Below are positions 7,775 to 13,116 of a stretch of DNA of 13,116 nt, one piece after another (the stretch's first letter is position 1; the number at the start of each line of letters is the position of its first letter). The stretch spans positions 1 through 13,116 of the forward strand of contig JAQBFG010000189.1 of assembly GCA_032123495.1 (NCBI GenBank), given 5' to 3'. The notes under the pieces were generated by a model. That model ran no database searches. It was given only the letters and a program-made list of their open reading frames with translations, and was not told where the DNA came from. The DNA comes from JAAERC01 sp032123495 (lineage in GTDB: Bacteria; Zixibacteria; MSB-5A5; GN15; PGXB01). A program made the position numbers and the translations under genes.

Positions 7775-8872
7775 ATGATACAAACTATCCTCGCTTTAAT
7801 GAAAAAAGAGCTCTATCAGGTAATCCGCGATCGTAATATGCTTCGTTTAATATTTGTCATGCCAATGGTACAACTTTTAGTGCTTGGTTATGCTATCAAC
7901 ACCGACGTAAAAAAAATTGACACTGCCGTTTATGATTTTGATCGAAGCAGTTTGTCCCGGGAATATATTAAAGCCAAAACCGCGGGTGACTATTTTGTGA
8001 TTTCATCGGAGAAACCGCCGGTTCTTGATGTCGAACGCGGCTTTAAAGAAAATCTGTACACTGCCGCCTTGATTATCCCAAACGATTTTTCCGAAAAATT
8101 CACCAGGAAAAAACCGGTAAAGGTCGGACTGCTGATCGACGGCAGCAATGCCAATTCGGCTTCGATCACTTCCGGGTATGCCGAGATGATAGCAATGCAG
8201 TTTAACCGCCGACAATTGGATCTTCCCGAACCGATTGTTATGCGGCAGCAGATGCTTTATAATCCGGAGTCGGAATCTATCTATTTTATGGTACCGGGGA
8301 TAGTAGCGGTTCTTATTACCATGATTACTGCTATGCTCTCCTCGATGGCAATTGTGCGCGAACGGGAGATCGGGACATTGGAACAGTTGATGGTAACACC
8401 GATCACGGTTCCGGCGTTGATTATTGGAAAAACTATTCCGTTTGCAATTTTGGGTTTTCTTGAAATGTCAATTGCACTATTGTTTGGTGTCTTATGGTTC
8501 GGGATTCCGTTCGCCGGGTCGTGGCTTTTGTTGTATGGCCTGACTTTTATCTATCTGTTTACAACATTGGGAGTGGGACTGTTTATTTCGACTGTTACAA
8601 AAACCCAGCAGCAGGCGATGTTTTTTACATGGTTTTTTTCTATCTTTGCAATATTGACATCCGGCTTTTTTGCGCCGATTGCAAATATGCCGGAGGCGGT
8701 GCAATATATAACCTATCTAAATCCGCTTCGGTATTATATGATTATCGTGCGTGCGATCATGATGAAGGGTGCAACTGTTGAGGCCTTATATCCCGAAATA
8801 ATTGCGATGATTATTTTCGGCATATTAATTTTCTCTTCATCATGGTTGAGATACTCAAAACGAGTGAGTTAA
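7775..8872 (+). CDS. ABC-2 type efflux permease 2 (YbhS/YbhR family)
   Basis: This 365-residue permease has the same design as its upstream neighbour and is clearly a paralogue: IRDRNMLR before the first helix, IDGSNAN (121-127) matching VDGSDAN, LYNPESESIYFMVPG matching FYNPDLKSSHFFVPG, and VREREIGTLEQLMVTPI (194-210) matching the coupling segment. One helix precedes a large periplasmic domain and five follow it. The pair probably forms a heterodimeric transmembrane channel. It is the last gene of the operon. No hairpin with a T-run follows within the 107 bases before the next gene, so termination may be Rho-dependent or incomplete. Confidence 0.93.
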   Translation: MIQTILALMKKELYQVIRDRNMLRLIFVMPMVQLLVLGYAINTDVKKIDTAVYDFDRSSLSREYIKAKTAGDYFVISSEKPPVLDVERGFKENLYTAALIIPNDFSEKFTRKKPVKVGLLIDGSNANSASITSGYAEMIAMQFNRRQLDLPEPIVMRQQMLYNPESESIYFMVPGIVAVLITMITAMLSSMAIVREREIGTLEQLMVTPITVPALIIGKTIPFAILGFLEMSIALLFGVLWFGIPFAGSWLLLYGLTFIYLFTTLGVGLFISTVTKTQQQAMFFTWFFSIFAILTSGFFAPIANMPEAVQYITYLNPLRYYMIIVRAIMMKGATVEALYPEIIAMIIFGILIFSSSWLRYSKRVS

Positions 8873-8930
8873 TATTGTAGGTCTAATTCCCAAATGGTTT
8901 CGATAAAATAAAGACTGGACATATTATAAA

Positions 8931-8946
8931 TAATATTTTAATATTA
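8931..8946. repeat. 16-bp AT-only palindrome
   Basis: TAATATT (8931-8937) and AATATTA (8940-8946) are perfect arms around TT, 33 bases before the next start codon. With only A-T pairs and a two-base spacer it is a poor terminator. It may be a chance product of AT-rich DNA, or part of the promoter region for the following gene. Confidence 0.3.
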
Positions 8947-8979
8947 AAACAATATTAGATGGAAATAAGTTAAATATCA

Positions 8980-9867
8980 ATGAAACCATATTCTTTTAAT
9001 GGCAGTAATATTAATAAACACAATCTGATAATTAATCCATTATTTATACTTGCTCTTTTTCTACTAATTGCAAATGACTTTTATTTGAAAGCAAATTACC
9101 CATCTTGGATCACCGGAAAACTTAGTGATTTTACTGGAATCTATATTTTTTCTATATTTTTTGGATATTTACTATTGTCAAAATTGCGATCCATTAAGTC
9201 TTTAGTAATATATCTTATAACTATTTCATTTGTTTTCACCATATGGAAGATCGGTCCGATAACCGAAATTTTTGAACCATTGTTTATTAAAACCGGCCTG
9301 CCAATGCCGTATAAAACAACTGATCCAACAGATTTGTTCTGCTTACCAGTATTACTGTTCTCTTTTCTCCAATTGAAAAAGCATATGGGTCATGGATATT
9401 ATGAAATACATAAAGGATTGATTAAAAAGCTATCGCTGATATCTTTACTAATTTTATCCACATTCTCAATTATGGCGACGTCTCCATTACCAACAAAAGT
9501 AATTAATGTAAATGAAAGTATCCAGGCACCTTCAAGTTTGTCTAAGCCTCAATTCTTGTTTAAAATTCAAGAAATTCTGTATCAAAATGGGTTTTCGCTT
9601 AACACCTCTCGACATAAATTTGAAGAACAATATTACATAGAGTTTAATTATAATTCCAAAAGGGCGAAAGAATTTTTTGGCATAGAAAATAACCCAAAAT
9701 GTCGCTTCAGGGGTGAAATGCGAATTTATATAAATGAAGAAGTTGGCAAATTTGAAATAGCGGCAATTAGGATAGAATATTATAACAGACAGTATAATGA
9801 GGAAAATATTAATAGTATTGTATTGGACCAGTTGATAAATCCTTTGAAGACCGAATTTAAAAAATGA
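8980..9867 (+). CDS. Conserved multi-spanning membrane protein of unknown function
   Basis: This 295-residue protein has hydrophobic segments near residues 18-35, 51-67, 72-90, 117-131 and 150-168, then a polar C-terminal domain of about 125 residues rich in Lys, Glu, Tyr and Asn. Motifs LKANYPSWITGKLSDFTG (37-53 region) and TDPTDLFCLPVL (114-125) look conserved: I recall similar NDxxLK...W.TGKLSDF.G and DPTDL text in uncharacterised bacterial membrane proteins, but I know no function or family name. The start has only a weak ribosome site. It overlaps the next gene by four bases (ATGA), so the two form a unit. Base composition is visibly more AT-rich than the efflux operon, which could mean separate origin. 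Confidence 0.75.
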   Translation: MKPYSFNGSNINKHNLIINPLFILALFLLIANDFYLKANYPSWITGKLSDFTGIYIFSIFFGYLLLSKLRSIKSLVIYLITISFVFTIWKIGPITEIFEPLFIKTGLPMPYKTTDPTDLFCLPVLLFSFLQLKKHMGHGYYEIHKGLIKKLSLISLLILSTFSIMATSPLPTKVINVNESIQAPSSLSKPQFLFKIQEILYQNGFSLNTSRHKFEEQYYIEFNYNSKRAKEFFGIENNPKCRFRGEMRIYINEEVGKFEIAAIRIEYYNRQYNEENINSIVLDQLINPLKTEFKK

Positions 9868-10604
9868 AGATTTCGTTGATATATATACTAATCACTGTAT
9901 CTATAATTTCAATTAATTCGTCTTTTGCAAAGGAAAAGGAAATTGAATTAGTAGAACCATTTTTCAATTCATTTCCATTCGGTATCAACTATACGCTTAT
10001 GGAGACAAAAGATCATCCCTATAGCGGCAATTGGACTTATTTGACGCTAAAGAGAATCAATGAAAATGAAGCACAAAATAACGTATCAGATTATCTCATG
10101 ATTGAATCGCATTATAATGTTGACGGAAAATCCATATTTTATTATGCTGAAAATTCAGATTATTCGGGAAATGCGTCCATTTACTTGCACCCAAATAGTG
10201 ATACAATTAGATTTTATTCTACCGGCAAGTCGACTCTATCATCAAATGATAGTCTTTTGTATTTTTCTCCAGTTTTTAAAAAATATGCCAACCTCATTAA
10301 TAATTACAATAAGACAAAATCAAAATATGATTTAATGATGTTGGGCATTAAGTTTGAGCTTTCAGCGTTTGTTATTTATAGTGGTGCCACCACATTATTA
10401 TTAACATCCTCAAAAAAGAGTGAAAGAGAGATTGGCTTTCTTTTGGTGGGAATTGGAATATATGCCGTGATATACGATATAATTGAATATAAAAAATTAG
10501 CTCCCGAACGCAAAAGATATCGTGACGCCAGAAATGAACTCTTAAATTGGGACGAGTCAAAAACAATAAATGTTGCTGATTCGCTATATTCAAACTCTCA
10601 ATAA
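9864..10604 (+). CDS. Hypothetical exported protein with two C-terminal membrane segments
   Basis: I do not recognise this 246-residue protein. It begins with a signal peptide (KISLIYILITVSIISINSSFA, cleavage near residue 22). A region of about 135 residues rich in Tyr, Asn and Ser follows. Two hydrophobic segments come next, near 163-181 and 190-208, and then a charged tail (ERKRYRDARNELL). The fold would place the middle region in the periplasm and both ends close to the inner membrane. Its ATG overlaps the stop of the preceding membrane protein, so the two are probably translated together and may interact. It converges with the AlkC-like gene 20 bases downstream, with no terminator hairpin seen between them. 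Confidence 0.7.
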   Translation: MKISLIYILITVSIISINSSFAKEKEIELVEPFFNSFPFGINYTLMETKDHPYSGNWTYLTLKRINENEAQNNVSDYLMIESHYNVDGKSIFYYAENSDYSGNASIYLHPNSDTIRFYSTGKSTLSSNDSLLYFSPVFKKYANLINNYNKTKSKYDLMMLGIKFELSAFVIYSGATTLLLTSSKKSEREIGFLLVGIGIYAVIYDIIEYKKLAPERKRYRDARNELLNWDESKTINVADSLYSNSQ

Positions 10605-10624
10605 TTTTATTGCGTACAGATTAA

Positions 10625-11719
10625 TCATCCAACCAACTCTAAATCAACTTTCGCTTTTTCCACGCCGTTGACGATGATCGCCATTTGATGTTTACCGGCG
10701 TAATGTTTACGGGTGGATAGATTGGCGAATGAGTGTTTTTTGGATAAATTATATTCGCCCGTATCATAATATTTCTCTGAAATCTTAAATACTTTTTTTG
10801 AAAACTTATTATTCGCTTTGGCAAAAGTGACAGCATACTCAAGCCGGATTTTACATTTCTTTTTTCCACCAACTTTTAGCGTATAATTACATTCAGCCTT
10901 TTCGCCGATTTTTATTTTGTTTTTACTTAATGAAAGATTTTTAACACTGATATTTTTCGGGTCACCAAAACCGAATAGTATCATCGCTTTGCTATTGCCA
11001 GCTTTTAACAATGTCCGGCAGGCATGTTTCACTATCCAGTTGGTATCTTCTGATTTACCATACCATTGCTTTGCTATTTTGAGCGCCAGATTTGGGTGAT
11101 CTTTGGATATATCATTTAAGTTATTGGCGACCGACCGCCGCACAAATTCTGATTCATCGTCTTTTAATATCTCAAGAATCGGCAATATCAACGCTGGGTC
11201 TTTTTTTAGATTAGGCAGCGCCATCGCCCACGGCAGACGCGGGCGGCATCCTTCGGAAGCGAACCGCCGGACATTTTTGTCTTTGTCTTTGGCCAGCTTT
11301 TTCATATAGGCCATCGTTCTTCTTTCATTTTTTTCATCTTTATTAATAAACGGACGAATTGCAAACTCTGAGGTTGAATATTTGGTAAAAATTGCCAGAG
11401 CCTCAAGTGACTCATCCCAAAAATCTATCCCATATTTTTCTACAAAATCAGGCAGACAAATCGCCTCGAATCCTTTGACTTTTGGCGTCGCCTTAACTAA
11501 TATGCTTAATGCTTTTTTATATGAATCGGGCAAAACCGGTTTCAGGCATTCGGTTACATGGTGCATTTTTGCCATCAGTTCTAATTTACTATAATTTTTA
11601 TTGAAAACTGATTTGACAAATTTCTTTTTATCGAATTTTGAATAATGTTTTATTAGTACTTCGGCGAATTTTGTCACCGATTGTTTTGTGAAATAGTGAT
11701 CTTTAAGTTTCTCAGGCAT
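10625..11719 (-). CDS. alkC: AlkC-type DNA alkylation-repair glycosylase with Ig-like domain
   Basis: This 364-residue protein belongs to the HEAT-like-repeat DNA alkylation repair family (AlkC/AlkD). Members excise N-alkylated bases such as 3-methyladenine and start base excision repair in the cytoplasm. Residues ~1-250 are paired helices with family text SEGCRPRLPW (155-164), VRRSVANNLNDISKDHP (193-209) and WIVKHACRTLLKAGN (228-242). Glu118, Glu156 and Asp203 are acidic residues where I would expect the active site, from memory of AlkC. Residues ~255-364 form the Ig-like domain found in one AlkC branch (KKVFK, TRKHYAGKH, VNG). The start has GGAG at 11729-11726, six bases upstream. It stands alone and converges with the preceding hypothetical gene. 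Confidence 0.88.
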   Translation of the reverse strand: MPEKLKDHYFTKQSVTKFAEVLIKHYSKFDKKKFVKSVFNKNYSKLELMAKMHHVTECLKPVLPDSYKKALSILVKATPKVKGFEAICLPDFVEKYGIDFWDESLEALAIFTKYSTSEFAIRPFINKDEKNERRTMAYMKKLAKDKDKNVRRFASEGCRPRLPWAMALPNLKKDPALILPILEILKDDESEFVRRSVANNLNDISKDHPNLALKIAKQWYGKSEDTNWIVKHACRTLLKAGNSKAMILFGFGDPKNISVKNLSLSKNKIKIGEKAECNYTLKVGGKKKCKIRLEYAVTFAKANNKFSKKVFKISEKYYDTGEYNLSKKHSFANLSTRKHYAGKHQMAIIVNGVEKAKVDLELVG

Positions 11720-11767
11720 AAAACACTCCGGAATTATTCATAAAATTATTTAACCGGCACAAGATAT

Positions 11768-11776
11768 ATTATGCCA
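11768..11776 (-). promoter_or_regulatory. Possible extended -10 promoter for the alkC-like gene
   Basis: On the minus strand TGG is followed directly by CATAAT (11773-11768), resembling an extended -10. There is no clear -35. Transcription would begin near 11761, about 42 bases before the ATG. The evidence is weak. Confidence 0.3.
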
Positions 11777-11849
11777 CAATTATTTACAATCACATTTGCT
11801 ATTTGCACAAGCAATATTTCAGAATCTGAGCCAAAGATAGAAAATTTAA

Positions 11850-12131
11850 TTATTTTTGTATCGCTTTTATTATGGTTTCGCGGGCACTTTTCTGGTTGGT
11901 ATTAACCAGCGATTCGGTAATCGTCGCTTGGGGTTGTTTTAATATGGCCCGTTGCTGAATTGCCTGAGTTAATGGTTTTAAAGATAAGCTGTCCTTTTTG
12001 ATTGCTTCAATCCGCCTTTTTAGTTGTTCCTGGGGCTCACCCATACTATCTGTTTGAGAATTAGTCTGATTTTCCCCTGCCAATTGTTCCACAAAAATGG
12101 CATTACCTCTTGTGCTATTATCAAGTCTCAT
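11850..12131 (-). CDS. Small hydrophilic orphan protein, 93 residues
   Basis: I do not recognise this protein. It is polar and rich in Gln, Asn, Ser and Thr, with no membrane segment, signal peptide or cysteine. Residues ~1-33 look disordered. Residues ~34-93 are mostly helix-forming (EQLKRRIEAIKKDSLSLKPL, then ARETIIKAIQK). Expression signals are much better than usual for a spurious frame: GGGAGG (12142-12137) lies five bases before the ATG, and a near-consensus promoter lies about 120 bases upstream. The leader between them contains a nested dyad. It could be a small regulatory or binding protein, but nothing in the sequence fixes a role. The neighbours, AlkC and a sugar-transport ATPase, give no clue. 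Confidence 0.7.
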   Translation of the reverse strand: MRLDNSTRGNAIFVEQLAGENQTNSQTDSMGEPQEQLKRRIEAIKKDSLSLKPLTQAIQQRAILKQPQATITESLVNTNQKSARETIIKAIQK

Positions 12132-12188
12132 TAGAACCTCCCTGACAATATTTTGCCAGTTAAATATTTATATTTTTCAAACTGTAGG

Positions 12189-12225
12189 AAAGGAGAAAAC
12201 TATCCGACGGATAAATAACTCCTTT
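12189..12225 (-). promoter_or_regulatory. Nested dyad in the leader of the 93-residue gene
   Basis: Centred on 12207, outer arms AAAGGAG (12189-12195) and CTCCTTT (12219-12225) and inner arms TATCCG (12201-12206) and CGGATA (12208-12213) are all perfect. They are separated by equal five-base mismatched stretches, so the whole 37 bases is symmetric. It lies roughly 14-50 bases after the predicted start site. It could be a two-part stem in the mRNA leader or a DNA operator; the one-base centre favours an operator for the inner part. Confidence 0.5.
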
Positions 12226-12245
12226 GTCTTGAATAATGCAGTTAT

Positions 12246-12274
12246 ATAATATTTAATTAATTACCGCCTGTCAA
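12246..12274 (-). promoter_or_regulatory. Near-consensus sigma-70 promoter of the 93-residue gene
   Basis: On the minus strand TTGACA (12274-12269) and TATTAT (12251-12246) are spaced by exactly 17 bases. Transcription should start near 12239, giving a leader of about 108 bases before the ATG at 12131. Confidence 0.65.
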
Positions 12275-12318
12275 AGATAAATTATAAATTTTAGTGTAAC
12301 CTGTTCTCTTTCATACCT

Positions 12319-12351
12319 GTCCAACCAGTGGCACCGGTTCGACAAATGGAC
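12319..12351. repeat. GC-richer imperfect stem-loop
   Basis: Outer arms GTCCA (12319-12323) and TGGAC (12347-12351) enclose ACCAGT (12324-12329) and ACCGGT (12333-12338), which pair with one mismatch around GGC. Eight unpaired bases lie on one side. It stands out from the AT-rich surroundings. It may be a structured RNA element or a fragment of a dispersed repeat. Confidence 0.3.
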
Positions 12352-12407
12352 TTATTTCGTTATATTATTTATTTTTAACAATAACATCTTCATCGAAATG
12401 GGTTCCC

Positions 12408-12439
12408 TCCTTCGAAGGACAGGCGTTCCGTTTTTTTTG
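12408..12439. repeat. 12-bp palindrome followed by a T8 run
   Basis: TCCTTCGAAGGA (12408-12419) is a perfect palindrome in a short GC-rich patch (about 12400-12430), followed after 11 bases by eight Ts. The gap between stem and T-run and the short stem make it a poor rightward terminator, and no rightward gene ends nearby. It could be part of the same element as the stem at 12319-12351. Confidence 0.3.
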
Positions 12440-12518
12440 ATTTTAGACTATCAATTTGATGTTGATTTTTCCAGTGCATGATAAGAGCCTTTAATAAAAA
12501 TACTCAATCTTTTAGTTT

Positions 12519-12537
12519 ACCCGTTATTGATACGGGT
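12519..12537 (-). other. Small hairpin downstream of the sugar-transport ATPase
   Basis: ACCCGT (12519-12524) and ACGGGT (12532-12537) form a six-pair stem with a seven-base loop, about 58 bases past the ATPase stop on the minus strand. No T-run follows directly on that strand; the nearest is about 20 bases further on. It might mark or protect the transcript 3' end but is not a standard intrinsic terminator. Confidence 0.25.
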
Positions 12538-12594
12538 TATCAAAAATTAAATGTAAATTAGTGGGGAAATAGTAATAAACGCCTGGGTATTACA

Positions 12595-13116
12595 TTATTT
12601 ATTAAAACAAACACCTGTTTGTTTATTGAAGAGGAAGGCTTTGCTCGGTTTGATGCTGAAAGTGATTTTATCACCTGTCATATATTTGGCCGGTTCGGTG
12701 CTTATTGTAAGAAAAAATTCTGAATACTTAATTGTCAAAAGGCTCCGGTCACCAAGATACTCAACTGAAGTTATTTTTCCCTGCAATTTGCTGTCGTTAT
12801 CGATAAAAATATCTTCCGGCCTGATACCGATTGTCACTTCGCGGGAGTTATAATCGGATGGCAGAAAAATAGTTGAGAGATTAAACGGTTTGATGGTACC
12901 ATTACTTACAAAACCATCGAGAATATTAATTTTCGGTGTCCCGACAAACGAGGCGACAAAAATATCGGCCGGTTTATTGTATATCTGTTCCACCGTGCCT
13001 ATCTGTCTGATTTTACCCTTATCAATAACAATCAGACGATCAGCCATTGTTAACGCCTCGGTTTGATCATGGGTGACATAAACAGTGGTAGTACCAAGTT
13101 GGCGCTGTATCTCGAC
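12595..13116 (-). CDS. Sugar ABC importer ATPase, MalK/UgpC type (5' end missing)
   Basis: The minus-strand frame is open to the right edge, leaving the last 173 residues. It begins just before the H-loop, QRQLGTTTVYVTHDQTEALT, followed by MADRLIVIDKGKI, which is characteristic of the carbohydrate-uptake (CUT1) ATPases such as MalK and UgpC. ADIFVASFVGTPKINILDG then leads into the C-terminal TOBE-type regulatory domain with GIRPED. Walker A, the signature and Walker B lie outside the window. The protein would energise import of an oligosaccharide or glycerol-phosphate-type solute; the permease and binding-protein genes are not visible. It is an importer ATPase and clearly distinct from the two exporter ATPases of the efflux operon. 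The substrate cannot be predicted. Confidence 0.92.
   Translation of the reverse strand, partial: VEIQRQLGTTTVYVTHDQTEALTMADRLIVIDKGKIRQIGTVEQIYNKPADIFVASFVGTPKINILDGFVSNGTIKPFNLSTIFLPSDYNSREVTIGIRPEDIFIDNDSKLQGKITSVEYLGDRSLLTIKYSEFFLTISTEPAKYMTGDKITFSIKPSKAFLFNKQTGVCFNK

Larger units (their letters stand above)
12132..12594. other. Gene-poor region with several dyads, 463 bases
   Basis: No convincing gene is seen. From left to right the region holds the leader and promoter of the leftward 93-residue gene, a GC-richer imperfect stem (12319-12351), a 12-bp palindrome followed by a T8 run (12408-12439), and a small hairpin (12519-12537) downstream of the sugar-transport ATPase. The rest is plain AT-rich DNA. 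An open plus-strand frame at 12626-12853 nearby is antisense to the ATPase. Confidence 0.65.

Noticed and set aside
8492..8781. Frames on both strands inside permease 2
   Set aside because: They overlap a well-supported permease in its membrane-helix region and have no domain or ribosome site.
8931..8946. AT palindrome as the terminator of the efflux operon
   Set aside because: The stem has only A-T pairs with a two-base spacer and no G-C core, so it would not form a stable intrinsic terminator.
12408..12439. TCCTTCGAAGGA plus T8 as an intrinsic terminator
   Set aside because: The stem is short, eleven bases separate it from the T-run, and no rightward gene ends in this region.
12132..12594. 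CRISPR array, tRNA or small transposon remnant in the gene-poor region
   Set aside because: There are no regularly spaced repeats, no cloverleaf, and no terminal inverted repeats with target duplications.
12626..12853. Plus-strand frame of 75 codons at the right end
   Set aside because: It is antisense to the TOBE region of the sugar-transport ATPase, which is clearly coding on the minus strand.

Overview
The window looks like a chromosomal segment of a Gram-negative, fairly AT-rich bacterium. The Gram-negative call rests on a TolC-type outer-membrane factor and a lipoprotein-type membrane fusion protein. The lineage cannot be fixed from the sequence. No rRNA, tRNA, CRISPR array, transposase or phage gene is visible.

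Layout. (1) Bases 1-1805, minus strand, hold the N-terminal ~600 residues of a membrane-anchored sensor (TM - Cache-like sensor - TM - PAS - PAS/PAC) that runs off the left edge; it is probably a histidine kinase. (2) A 363-base divergent intergenic region carries promoters in both directions. An 18-bp perfect-arm inverted repeat overlaps the sensor's candidate -10, and a 31-bp TetR-type palindrome lies just downstream of the rightward promoter. (3) Bases 2169-8872, plus strand, form a tightly packed seven-gene operon: TetR regulator, TolC-like outer-membrane factor, HlyD-like lipoprotein adaptor, two ABC ATPases and two ABC-2 permeases. Genes overlap or abut by a few bases. This is a complete tripartite efflux pump of the E. 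coli CecR-YbhGFSR type, except that the two ATPase halves fused in YbhF are separate genes here and an outer-membrane factor is built in. (4) Bases 8980-10604 hold two coupled, more AT-rich genes for membrane or exported proteins of unknown function. (5) Bases 10625-11719, minus strand, encode an AlkC-type DNA alkylation-repair glycosylase with a C-terminal Ig-like domain. (6) Bases 11850-12131, minus strand, encode a 93-residue orphan protein with a near-consensus promoter, a strong ribosome-binding site and a ~108-nt leader containing a nested dyad. (7) A gene-poor stretch, 12132-12594, has several inverted repeats and two GC-richer patches. (8) Bases 12595-13116, minus strand, are the C-terminal third of a MalK/UgpC-type sugar-importer ATPase that runs off the right edge.

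How the genes work together. The TetR protein probably represses the whole 2169-8872 operon through the palindrome at the start site. The two ATPases would pair asymmetrically: the first has a good signature motif but lacks the H-loop histidine, and the second has the histidine but a degenerate signature. The pair should therefore form one consensus and one degenerate ATP site. They would drive the two permeases, and the adaptor would link these to the outer-membrane channel. No functional link is visible between the pump and the flanking sensor, AlkC or sugar-transport genes. The most unusual material is the structured leader of the orphan 93-residue gene, the asymmetric split ATPase pair and the unidentified two-gene membrane unit. 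I do not see a clearly new biological system.
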